A stretch of DNA of 64,000 nt from the NCBI RefSeq assembly GCF_003086295.3, contig NC_092051.1:75393772-75457771 (forward strand), given 5' to 3'. This DNA is from Arachis hypogaea (Eukaryota > Streptophyta > Magnoliopsida > Fabales > Fabaceae). The notes below the pieces were generated by a model. That model ran no database searches and was not told the origin of the DNA. It saw only the letters and a list, made by a program, of their open reading frames with translations. Below are positions 10,508 through 20,272 of the stretch, piece by piece (the stretch's first letter is position 1; each line of letters opens with the position of its first letter). Both the position numbers and the translations under genes were made by a program.

Positions 10508-12101
10508 AAAGGACATGTCTATATTTGTTACGCTAAAGCTTGGCTGGCCATTTGGCCATGTCTAATTCTTTTGGACCGTAGCTTTAGAATAACAGTGCAT
10601 GAATCCTGGAATTCTTATTAAAAATTTTGAATTTTTTTATTTTCTTTTTCCAAAATAATTTTGAAAAAAATACAAAAAACTTTAATAAAACCATAAAAAC
10701 CAAAAAAAAAATTCTATGTTTCTTGTTTGAGTCTTGTGTCAAATTTTAAGTTTGGTGTCAATTGCATTTTTTTTAATTTTCTTAGATTTTCGAAAATTCA
10801 TGCATTATGTTCCTCATGATCTTCAAGTTGTTCTTGATGATTTTCCTTGTTTGTTCTTTAATTTTTCTTGTTTTGTGTCTTTTATTGTTTTTCTTGTGCA
10901 TTTTCAAATTGTTAGTGTCCCTAGTACAAAAGTTCTTAAGTTTGGTGTCTTACATGTCTTTATTTTCTTAAAAATTCTCAAAAATATGTTCTTGATGTTC
11001 ATCATAATCTTTAAAGTGTTCTTGGTGTTCATCCTGATATTCAAAGTGTTTTTGCATATTTTTCTTGTTTTGATCTTAAATTCTTATGTCTTGTGTCAGT
11101 TTGTTGTTTTTCTCTTTCTTCATTAATTAAAAAAATAAAAAATAATATCTTTTCCTGGTTTTACTCATAAATTTCGAAATTTTGGGTTGACTTAGTCAAA
11201 AAATTTTAAAAATTTAGTTGTTTCTTGTCAGTCAAGTCAAAATTTCAATTTAAAAATTTTATCTTTTCAAATCTTTTTCAAAAATCAAATCTTTTTCATT
11301 TTTCTTCTTAATATTTTCAAATTTCTTAAATAAATTTTCAAAATCTTTTCCTTAATTTTATTTCATATTTTCCTAAACTTTACTAACAATTAATGTTTTG
11401 AATCAAAAAATTTCAAGTTTGTTACTTTCTTCTTAAGAAAGGTACAATCTTTAAATTCTAGAATCATATCTTTTAGTTTCTTGTTAGTCAAGTCATCAAC
11501 TTTAATTTTAAAATCAAATCTTTTTAATTTTTTTCAAATCTTTTTCAAAATAAATTTCAATCATATCTTTTTTCAAAATTTAATTTCAAAATATTTTTTT
11601 AACTTCTTATCTTTTCAAAATTTTTTTTCAAATATTTTTCAATTAACCACTTGATTTGTTTGTTTTAATTTTAAAAAGTTTACTATTTCTTATCTTTTTC
11701 AAAACCACCTAACTACTTTTTCACTTCTCATTTTTGAAAACTAAATAACAAATTTTTCAAAAATCTTCTTAATTAATTAATTTATTTAATTTTCGATTTT
11801 CATTTAATTCTTTTCTTAAATTTTGAATTCTAACTTGATTAATTAAATAAAAATAAAAATATTTTTCTTCTCCCTCTTCTTAAAATTCAAATACTCTCTG
11901 TCTCATCTCTTTCTATTTATTTATTTATTCACTAACACTTCTCTTATACTCATAATTTGAACCCTCTCTCTCTGTGTGTTCGAATTCCTCTTATCCTTTC
12001 TATTCTCATTCTTCTATTCTTCTACTCTTTTACTCACATAAAAGAATCTCTATACCGTGACATAGAGGATTCCTCTTATTTTCTATTCTCTTCTTTTTCA
12101 T
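10508..12101 (+). other. R2 gag leader, AT-rich, with hairpin and repeated words
   Basis: Near its start is TTGGCTGGCCATTTGGCC (10540-10557), a self-complementary stretch related to two copies in the R12 leader. AAGTTTGGTGT occurs near 10748 and 10939. From about 10980 to 11050 a repeated phrase (TTCTTGATGTTCATC type) produces a 130-codon hydrophobic frame that I consider low-complexity rather than a gene. R12 has the same phrase at 57396-57460. The last 800 bases are T-rich. Confidence 0.6.
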
Positions 12102-14385
12102 ATGAGTAGAAACAGGGATAAAGATATTCTTGTTGAAGCTGATCCTGAACCTGAAAGGACTCTAAAGAGGAAGCTAAGAGAAGCTAAAGCACAACACTCT
12201 GGAGAGGACCTTACAGAAAATTTCGAAAAAGAAGCAGACATGGTAGCCAAACCCAACAACAATGGTGGAGATGCAAGGAAGATGCTTGGTGACTTTATTA
12301 CACCAACTTCCGACTTCTATGGAAGAAGCATCTTAATTCCTGCTATTGGAACAAACAACTTTGAGCTTAAACCTCAATTAGTTTCTCTAATGTAGCAGAA
12401 ATTGCAAGTTTCATGGACTTCCATTGGAAGATCCTCATCAGTTCTTAGCTGAATTCTTACAAATCTGTGATATTGTTAAGACCAATGGCGTTAATCCTGA
12501 GGTCTACAGACTTATGCTTTTCCCTTTTGCTGTAAGAGACAGAGCTAGGATATGGTTGGACTCACAACCTAAAGAAAGCCTGAACTTTTGGGAAAAGTTG
12601 GCCAATGCTTTCTTTGCCAAATTCTTTCCACCTCAAAAGATGAGTAAGCATAGAGTGGAAGTCCAAACCTTTAGACAGAAGGAAGGTGAATCCCTCTATG
12701 AAGCTTAGGAAAGATACAAGCAATTGATCAGAAGGTGTCCTTCTGACATGCTTTCAGAATGGAGCATCTTATGTATATTTTATGATAGTCTGTCTGAATT
12801 GTCCAAGATGTCATTGGACCACTCTACTGGTGGATCTCTTCATCTGATGAAAACCCCTGCGAAAGCCCAGGAACTCATTGAGATGGTTGCAAATAACCAA
12901 TTCATGTACACTTCTGAAAGAAATCCTGTGAATAATGGGATAACTCAGAAGAAAGGAGTTCTTAAGATTGATACTCTGAATGCCATATTGGCTCAGAATA
13001 AAATATTGACTCAGCAAGTCAATATGATTTCTCAGAATCTGACTGGAATACAAGCTGCATCCGGCAGTACTAAAGAAGCCTCCTCTGAAGGAGAAGCTTA
13101 TGACCCTGAGAATTCTGCAATGGAAAAGGTGAATTACATGGGAGAATCCTATGGAAACACTTACAATCCTTCATGGAGGAATCATCCTAATTTCTCATGG
13201 AAGGATCAACAGAAGCCTCAACAAGGCTTTAATAATAATAATGGTGGGAGAAATAAGTTCAGCAATAGCAAGCCTTTTCCATCATCTTCTCAGCAATAGA
13301 CAGAGAATTCTAAGTAGAGCCTCTCTGACTTAGCAACCATAGTCTCTGATCTATCTAAGACCACTCTCAGTTTCATGACTGAAACAAGGTCCTCCATTAG
13401 AAATTTGGAGGCACAAGTGGGTCAGCTGAGTAAAAGAGTTACTGAAATCCCTCCTAGTATTCTCCCAAGCAATACGGAAGAGAATCCCAAAAGAGAGTGC
13501 AAGGCCATAGCTATATCCAAAGTGGCCGAACCTAGAGAGAGTAAAAAGGCAGTGATTTCCAGTGAGGAAGACCTTGCTGGACGTCCACTGACCAATAAGG
13601 AGTTCCCTATTGAGCAACCAAAGGAATCTGAGGCTCATACAGAGACAATAGAGATTCCACTGAACTTACTATCGCCATTCATGAGCTCTGATGATTATTC
13701 TTCCTCTGAAGAGGATGAAGATATTGCTGAAGAGCAAGTTGCTCGGTATCTAGGAGCAATCATGAAGCTAAATGCCAAGTTATTTGGTAATGAGACTTGG
13801 GAGGGTGAACCTCCATTGCTCATCAATGAACTGAATGCCCTGGTTCAGCAGGAATTACCTCAGAAGAAACTGGATCCCAAAAAATTCGTAATACCTTGTA
13901 CCCTAGGCACCATGACCTTTGAGAAGGCTCTGTGTGACCTGGGGTCAGGAATAAACCTTATGCCACTCTCTGTAATAGAGAAACTAGGGATCTTTGAGGT
14001 ACAAGCTGCAAGAATCTCACTAGAGATGGCATACAAATCAATTAAATAGGCTTATGAACTTGTAGAGGATGTCTTAATAAAGGTTGAAGGCGTGTACATC
14101 CCTGTTGATTTCATAATCCTAGACACTGGGAAGGATGAAGATGAATCCATTATCCTTGAAAGACCCTTCCTAGCAACAGCAAGGGCTGTGATTGATGTGA
14201 ATAGAGAAGAGTTAGTCCTTCAATTAAATGAGGACTACCTTGTGTTTAAGGCTCAAGGATCTTCTTCTGTAACCATGGAGAGGAAGCATGAAAAGCTTTT
14301 CTCAATACAGAGTCAAACAGAGCCCCCATACTCAACTTCTAAGTTTGGTGTTGGGAGGCCACCATTAAGCTCTGAGTCTCTGTGA
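12102..14385 (+). pseudogene. gag-pro: R2 Gag-aspartic protease, broken by amber codons and a frameshift
   Basis: Starts MSRNRDKDILVEADPEPE at 12102. The Gag domain spans about 12340-12800 (NNFELKPQLVSL, LMLFPFAVRDRARIWLDS, KFFPPQKMSK). The protease follows with CDLGSGINLMP near 13937 and an altered RPFLATARA near 14161. In-frame TAG codons are at 12393-12395, 12706-12708, 13297-13299, 13315-13317 and 14047-14049, and a one-base insertion follows the first. Four of the five stand where R12 has Gln or where CAG is the likely ancestor; the one at 12706 replaces the Trp of YEAWERYK and is shared with R12. This looks like decay through C-to-T change of methylated CAG sites. It cannot make a full Gag. 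Confidence 0.85.
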
Positions 14386-14610
14386 AGCTCTCTAAGAGCT
14401 CACTGTCAAGCTATTGACATTAAAGAAGCACTTATTGGGAGGCAACCTAATGTTATTTAGTTATATTTATTTTTATAGACATTTATTTTCTATTGTCATG
14501 TTATGTTTTCTTTAGGTAGATGATCATGTGGAGTCACAAAAATAGCTGCAGAATTAAAGTGGAATAAAAAACAGCATCAAAAATAGCACACCCTGGAAGA
14601 CAGGCTTACT

Positions 14611-14881
14611 GCCGTTTAAACGCCGGTAAGGATAGCAGAATAGGCATTTAACGCCCAGTCTGGCAGCATTCTGGGCATTAAATGCCAGAATTGGAAGACA
14701 GACTAGCGTTTAACACCAGAAAAGGGTGTCTGGCTGTCTGGCTGGCGTTAAACCCCAGAATTGGCAGACAGACTGGCGTTTAACGCCCGAAAAGGGTGTT
14801 TGGTTGGTGTTAAACGCCAGAAAAGGTAGCAGAGATGGCGTTAAACACCAGAAATGGCACACAGAGGGCGTTTAAATGCCA
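14611..14881. repeat. Array of nine GCGTTTAACGCCAG-type words in R2
   Basis: Words begin near 14611, 14644, 14672, 14705, 14743, 14774, 14804, 14838 and 14866. Each is a short palindrome around TTTAA or TTAAA, such as GGCGTTTAACGCC, separated by 14-22 bases of related text (AGACAGACTGG, AAAAGGGTGTCTGG). R10 (45765-45935) and R12 (53605-53812) carry equivalent arrays in the same place. Confidence 0.85.
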
Positions 14882-15174
14882 GAAAGGTGCAGGGACCAGA
14901 ATTCCTTGACACCACAAGATCTGTGGACCCCACAGGATCCCCACCTACCCCAGCTTTCTTTCTCTCCTCTTCACACGTTTCCATAACACTCTTCCCCAAA
15001 CACCATTCACCTATCAAATCCTACCCTCTTCCCCATAATCTCTTTACCACTCACATCCATCCACTATTCCCCAAAAACCCATCATAAAACTCCACCTACC
15101 CCACCATTCAAATTCAAAACATTTCCCTCCCAAACCCAACCCCTTCATACACGACTTCCCTCTCTCTCTTACCC

Positions 15175-15182
15175 TATAAATA
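15175..15182 (+). promoter_or_regulatory. Putative internal promoter TATA box upstream of R2 ORF2
   Basis: TATAAATA in the context ACCCTATAAATAAGCC, 194 bp before the ORF2 ATG and followed by a CT-rich leader, as in plant gene promoters. R12 has TATATAAA 190 bp before the same ORF (53237-53244). This suggests ORF2 is transcribed separately from gag. Confidence 0.45.
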
Positions 15183-15298
15183 AGCCTCCTTACCACCTTC
15201 AATTTCACACATCATAAATACTTAAACCCCACTTGGCCGAATCTAAAACACCCCTCTATCTCTTTTATTTCTTCTCCTTCTCCTCCGTTCTTTCTTCT

Positions 15299-15338
15299 TT
15301 TGCTCGAGGATGAGCAAACCTTTTAAGTTTGGTGTGGG
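15299..15338 (+). other. Hairpin plus AAGTTTGGTGT module before R2 ORF2
   Basis: TTTGCTC-GAGGAT-GAGCAAA at 15299-15318 forms a 7-bp stem and is followed by TTTTAAGTTTGGTGTGGG. R10 (45499-45518) and R12 (53100-53117) have it too. It resembles the hairpin and motif next to the 3' LTR at 17287-17323. Confidence 0.6.
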
Positions 15339-15375
15339 AAAAAAAGCTCCTCTTTTTGTTTTTCCATAACCATTA

Positions 15376-16251
15376 ATGGAACTTAAGGCTGGAGAAACCT
15401 TTAAAAAGAGGAAAGGAAAGGCAATTGCTTCCACCTCCGAGTCATGGGAGATGGAGAGATTCATCTCAAAAGTCCATCAAGACCACTTCTATGAAGTTAT
15501 GGCCAAGAAAAAGGTGATCCCAGAGGTCTCCTTCATGCTCAAAAAGAGTGAATACCCGGAGATCCGATGAGAGGTTCGGAGAAGAGGTTGGGAAGCTCTC
15601 ACCAACCCCATCCAAAAAGTCAGAATCTTAATGGTTCAAGAGTTCTATGCTAATGCATGGATCACTAAGAACCATGATCAAAGTGTGAACCCGAACCCAA
15701 AGAATTGGCTCACAATGGTTCGGGGAAAATACTTGGATTTCAGTCCGAAAACTATAAGGTTGGTACTTAACTTGCCAATAATGAGAGGAGATCCTCATCC
15801 TTTCACTAGAAGAGTCAACTTTGATCAAAGGTTGGACCAAGTCCTCACAGGCATTTGTGTGGAAGGAGCACAATGGAAGAGAGACTCAAAAGGCAAGCCA
15901 GTTCAATTGAGAAGGCCTGACCTCAAACCCGTGGCTAGGGGATGGTTGGAGTTCATCCAACGCTCTATCATTCCTACTAGCAACCGATCCGAAGTAACTG
16001 TGGATCGGGCTATCATGATCCATAGTATCATGATTGGAGAGGAAGTGAAAGTTCATGAGATCATACCTCTAGAACTATACAAGGTGGCTGACAAGCCCTC
16101 CACTTTGGCAAGGTTAGTCTTTCCTCATCTCATCTGTCACTTATGCAATTCAGCAGGAATTGTCATAGAGGAAGACATCCTCAATGATGAGGACAAACCC
16201 ATTACTAAAAAGAGGATGGAGCAAACAAGAGAGCCTACTCATGATAATTAG
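15376..16251 (+). pseudogene. R2 ORF2 (putative plant transposon protein family), one stop codon
   Basis: Starts MELKAGETFKKRKGKAIAST, with a basic cluster, and ends THDN at 16251. A TGA at 15568-15570 (after EYPEIR) is the only break, since the same frame resumes. Conserved words are EFYANAWITKNHDQSVNPN, GKYLDFSPKTIRLVLNLP, GWLEFIQRSIIPTSNRSEV and VDRAIMIHSIMIGEEV. These match the R1 ORF2 and the family annotated as putative plant transposon protein (PF20167 by recollection). I see no catalytic motif, signal peptide or membrane segment, so 'env-like' describes position only. The domain recurs in R6 and in deleted form in R12. Confidence 0.8.
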
Positions 16252-17323
16252 TGTTTTTTAGTTTCTATGCTTTATGTTTTGTCAATGTTTGTGTCTTTAT
16301 TACATGATCATTAGTGTCTAGTGTCTATATCTTAGAGCTATGAATGTTCCATGAATCTTTCACCTTTCTTAAATGAAAAATGTTTTGTGAAAAAGAAGAA
16401 GAAGTACATGAATTTCGAATTCTATCTCGAAAATAGTTTAATTATTTTGATGTGGTCGCAATACTTTTTGTTTTCTGAATGAATGCTTGAACAGTGCATA
16501 TTTTTTACAGTAAAGTTTATGAATGTTAAAATTGTTGGCTCTTGAAAGAATAATAAAAAAAGAGAAATGTTATTGATAATTTGAAAAATTATAAAATTGA
16601 TTCTTGAAGCAAGAAAAAGCAGTGAAAAACACAAAGCTTGCGAAAAAAAGGGCGAAAAATAAAGAAAAAAAGAAAGAAAAAGAAAAAGCAAGCAGAAAAA
16701 TCCAATAACCATTTTAAACTAAAAGGCAAGGGTAAAAAGGATCAAAGGCTTTGAGCATTAATGGATAGAAGGGCCCAAAGGAATAAAATCCTAGCCTAAG
16801 CGGCTAAATCAAGCTGTCCCTAACCATGTGCTTGTGGCGTGAAGGTGTCAAGTGAAAAGCTTGAGATTGAGCAGTTAAAGTCGTGGTCCAAAGCAAAAAG
16901 AGTGTGCTTAAGACCTCTGGGCACCTCTAACTGGGGACTCTAGCAAAGCTGAGTCACAATCTGAAAAGGTTCACCCAGTTATGTGTCTGTGGCATTTATG
17001 TATCCGGTGGTAATACTGGAAAATAAAATGCTTAGGGTCACGGCCAAGACTCATAAAGTAGCTGTATTCAAGAATCAACATACTAACCTAGGAGAATCAA
17101 TAACACTACCTGAATTCTGAGTTCCTATGGATGCCAATCATTCTGAACTTCAAAGGATAAAGTGAGATGCCAAAACTATTCAGAAGCAAAAAGCTTCTAG
17201 TTCCGCTCATCTAATTAAAACTGATCTTCATTGATATTTTGAAATTTATTTTATATTCTCTTCTTTTTATCCTATTTTGTTTTTGGTTGCTTAGGGACAA
17301 GCAACAATTTAAGTTTGGTGTTG
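16252..17323 (+). other. R2 3' untranslated region with terminal hairpin and PPT-like motif
   Basis: About 1.07 kb with no gene; purine-rich near 16550-16700. It ends with the imperfect hairpin TTGCTT-AGGGAC-AAGCAA at 17287-17304 and TTTAAGTTTGGTGTTG, directly before the LTR. The same order occurs in R1, R10 and R12. R10 (44164-45315) and R12 (51266-52413) carry matching text on the minus strand. Confidence 0.7.
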
Positions 17324-18911
17324 TGATGAGCGGATAATTTATACGCTTTTTGATATTGTTTTTAGGTAGTTTTTAGTATGTTTTAGTTACTTTTTATTAT
17401 ATTTTTATTAGTTTTTATCCAAAAATCACATTTGTGTAATTTCAGGTATTTTCTGGCTGAAATTGAGGGATCTGAGCAAAAGTCTGATTCAGAGGCTGAG
17501 AAAGGACTGCAGATGCTGTTGGATTCTGACCCTCCTGCACTTGAAGTGGATTTTCTGGAGCTACGAAGGCCTAATTGGCTCGCTCTCAACTGCGTTGGAA
17601 AGTAGACATCCTGGGCTTTCCTGTAATATATAATAGTCCATGCTTTATTCGAGATTTGATGGCCTAAACTAGCATACAAGCTGGCATTTAACTCTAGAAA
17701 TGGCCTTTGCACGTGTAAAGCTCAATGCTCAGCCTAAGCACACACCAAGGGGGCCCCGGAAGTGGATTTCTGTACTATTTGCACTTAGTTACTTATTTTC
17801 TGTAATCCTTAGTAACTAGTTTTAGTATAAATAGCAATTTTTACTATTGTATTCGCAGAGAGTTTTGGAACACATCTTATGCGATTTTCACATTTGGGAG
17901 GCTGGCCATTCGGCCATGCTTATACCTCTTTTCTCTTATGTATTTTCTACGGTGGAGTTTCTACACCTCATAGATTAAGGTGCAGAATTCTGATCTTCTT
18001 CATGAATTAATGCAAGTACTATTGTTTATCTTTCAATTCATGCTTACTTCTTTTCTAAGATATGCTCTCGTACTTAATTCAGTTAAGTTAGAATGAAGGG
18101 GTGACCCATGACAATCACCCACTATCTTCGTTACTCGCTTAGCCAAGATCCGTGTGCCTGACAACCACAAGCGGTCTAAATGATGTTCAACGTAGTCATT
18201 GGACGAAAGCCGGAGTATATTCTCTTGGGTCTCTAATCCACGGACCGAGTCCGTGAGATTAGAACCTTCGTGGTATAGGCTAGAACCAATTGGCAGCATT
18301 CCTGAGATCCAGAAAGTCTAAACCTTGTCTGTGGTATTCCGAGTAAGATCTGGGAAGGGATGACTGTGACGAGCTTCAAACTTGCGAATGTTGGGCACAA
18401 TGACAGTGTGTAAAAGGATAGAGAGATCCTATTCCGACGCTAGTGAGAACCGACAGATGATTAGCCGTGCGGTAGCTGTACCTGGTATTTTTCATCCGTG
18501 ACGAGAAATCCGACAGTTGATTAGCTGTGCAGAAACCGTACCTGGTATTTTTCATCCGAGAGGATCATACAACTTGCCATGGAAGGGAGCACACATGATT
18601 GGATGAAGACAGTAGGAAAGCAGAGGTTCAAAAGCAATAAAGCATCTCCAAACGCTTATCTGAAATTCCCACCAATGAATTACATAAGTATCTTTATCCT
18701 ATTTTATGTTTTATTTATCTTTTAATCATCCAAACCTCATAACCAATTGAATTCGCCTGACTAAGATTTACAGGATGACCATAGCTTGCTTCAAGCCGAC
18801 AATCTCCGTGGGATCGACCCTTACGCACGTAAGGTATTACTTGGACGACCCAGTGCACTTGCTGGTTAGTTGTGCGGAGTTGTGAAAAGTGTGATTGCAA
18901 TTCTGTGTGCA
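17324..18911 (+). repeat. R2 3' LTR, FIDEL-like
   Basis: Starts TGATGAGCGGATAATTTATA. The right end is near CTGTGTGCA at 18911, where R10 has TTCGTGCACCA, so the last bases have diverged. It has a TATAAATA box at 17826-17833 and the U5 stem-loop CCTTAC-GCAC-GTAAGG at 18819-18834. The word array seen in R10's LTR is reduced here to one degraded copy near 17682. Confidence 0.85.
17826..17833 (+). promoter_or_regulatory. TATA box in R2 3' LTR
   Basis: TATAAATA in AGTATAAATAGC. As the core promoter of a 3' LTR it would read outward into the flanking R3 sequence. Confidence 0.5.
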
Positions 18912-20272
18912 AAAAATCAAAGAGAAGATGAAGAGAAGAAGAAATTCACTATCATTAATCCATCAAGTACAACAGAGCTCCTTCCCTCAATGAGAGGGAA
19001 TTTAGCTACTCATAGCTTAGAGAAAATTACAAGAGATGGAAGAGATGATGTGAAAAGTAAATCTTATAACTAAACTTTTACAAAAATCTACTCAACAACC
19101 AACCCCTTTCTGAGTACTTTCAGGGGTTGTTTATACTACTCCTTGCACTAGAATAAAGAAAATACAAAAGAGAAAAGAAAATTACAATTTGGAGGGAAAG
19201 GAAAACTCAATAAGCATGACCTTCCAGGCTGGCGTGTGACAGGCGTTTGAGTGGTGTGCCATACCTAGCCTCCAATTTAGCTTGGCGCACCATGCCCAGC
19301 TCTTCGAGTGGCACGCTCCATGTGTTGGTCTCCCTGGTGTGCCACGCTTTCGAGCCCAAGTGGCACGCCCAGGGTCTTCCTTAACTCTAGTTGCCCTGGC
19401 GTGCCACGCCTTCGAGCCCAAGTGGCATGCCCAGGCCTTTTCCTTCTTCTTCTCCTCTCTGGAAAGTTGAACTAGCGTGGCACGCCCAGGGTCTGGCGTG
19501 CCACGCCCCTTATATGTGCTTCATTCCCTTCTCTGGAAAATAGAATTGGCATGCCACGCCCAGTTTGTGGCGTGCCACGCCTAGCATTCTTCCTTGGTCT
19601 AATAGCTGGCGTGCCACGCCTTCGACACCAAGTGGCACGCCCAGCTTTGCTTTGGCCTTCTTTAGTGTTGGCATGCCACGCCTGGGTCCTCAAGTGGCAC
19701 GCCCAAGTGAGGATTGAGAGCTGGCGTGCCACGCCTTCGACACCAAGTGGCACGCCCAGCTTTTTGGACCTTCAACCTCTTCTCTGGAAACTTGTACTGG
19801 CGTGCCACGCCTTTATACCAAGTGGCACGCCCAAGTGATTGTCCCCTCTGATTTGATGAACTAGCGTGCCACGCCCAATGGTTCAAGTGGCACACCCATA
19901 GTTTGTGATGGGCTTGGCGTGCCACGCCCCTTTTGTGGCCTTCATTATTGCTCTCTAGAAACTTACACTGGCGTGCCACGGCCATGTAAGGGCTTTGAGA
20001 GTCCTTTATGGAATTCAATACTGGCGTGCCACGCCCATACATTTTTATGGCGTTTGTTCCAACTGGCATGACAGTTTCACATGCCCAGCTTTGTCTTGTT
20101 TTTTTCTTCCCTTTTTGTTGCCTTTTTCACCTGAAATTCAGCACAAATCCATTTCAAAGCAATGTACCATAATATTCATCAATTAGTTGGTAAATTGCAC
20201 TGATTAAATGGGATTATGCTCTTTTATGGTCCTTTTTAGATAAGAAAAAAGGGTAAAAGATGCAAGTCATCA
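18912..20272 (-). repeat. R3: LTR fragment with GGCGTGCCACGCC words
   Basis: On the minus strand it starts TGATGACTTGCATC at 20272, the same TGATGA terminus as R1. The other end is cut by R2 at about 18911. Layout resembles an Athila-type LTR: a U3 word array, then AT-rich text. The frames inside it (for example 19472-19753 and 19662-20069) are by-products of the repeated words. Confidence 0.7.
19215..20045. repeat. Array of GGCGTGCCACGCC / AGTGGCACGCCC words in R3
   Basis: About twenty occurrences, often paired as GGCGTGCCACGCC, about 12 bases (TTCGACACCAAG), then TGGCACGCCC. The intervals between pairs are irregular, 35-70 bases. The core GCGTGCCACGC is nearly palindromic. It lies in U3, as the unrelated arrays of R1 and R10 do. 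Confidence 0.85.

Larger units (their letters stand above)
14386..15375 (+). other. R2 region between gag-protease and ORF2
   Basis: Non-coding. It holds TTGGGAGGCAACCTAAT near 14437, the word array 14611-14881, a CT-rich stretch 14940-15300 resembling a plant 5' leader, a TATA-like box at 15175-15182, and the hairpin plus AAGTTTGGTGT module at 15299-15338 just before the ORF2 start. Confidence 0.7.
10508..18911 (+). mobile_element. R2: 5'-truncated non-autonomous FIDEL-like Athila element
   Basis: Plus-strand order: AT-rich leader, decayed gag-protease, GCGTTTAACGCC array, ORF2, 3' untranslated region, 3' LTR. The 5' LTR and PBS must lie left of R1, which is inserted in the leader. Pol is absent: the end of gag is followed directly by TTGGGAGGCAACCTAAT and the array. 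The same phrase follows pol in R10 and gag in R12, so pol was lost as a block in the family. The 3' LTR interrupts R3. Confidence 0.85.

Noticed and set aside
10734..11126. 130-codon Phe/Leu/Val-rich frame, a possible membrane protein
   Set aside because: It lies in the AT-rich gag leader and comes from a repeated TTCTTGATGTTCATC-type phrase; the R12 counterpart is not open in the same way.
19182..20069. Several 62-135-codon frames on both strands rich in Ala, His, Gly and Arg
   Set aside because: They are translations of the GGCGTGCCACGCC words in all phases, with no independent support.
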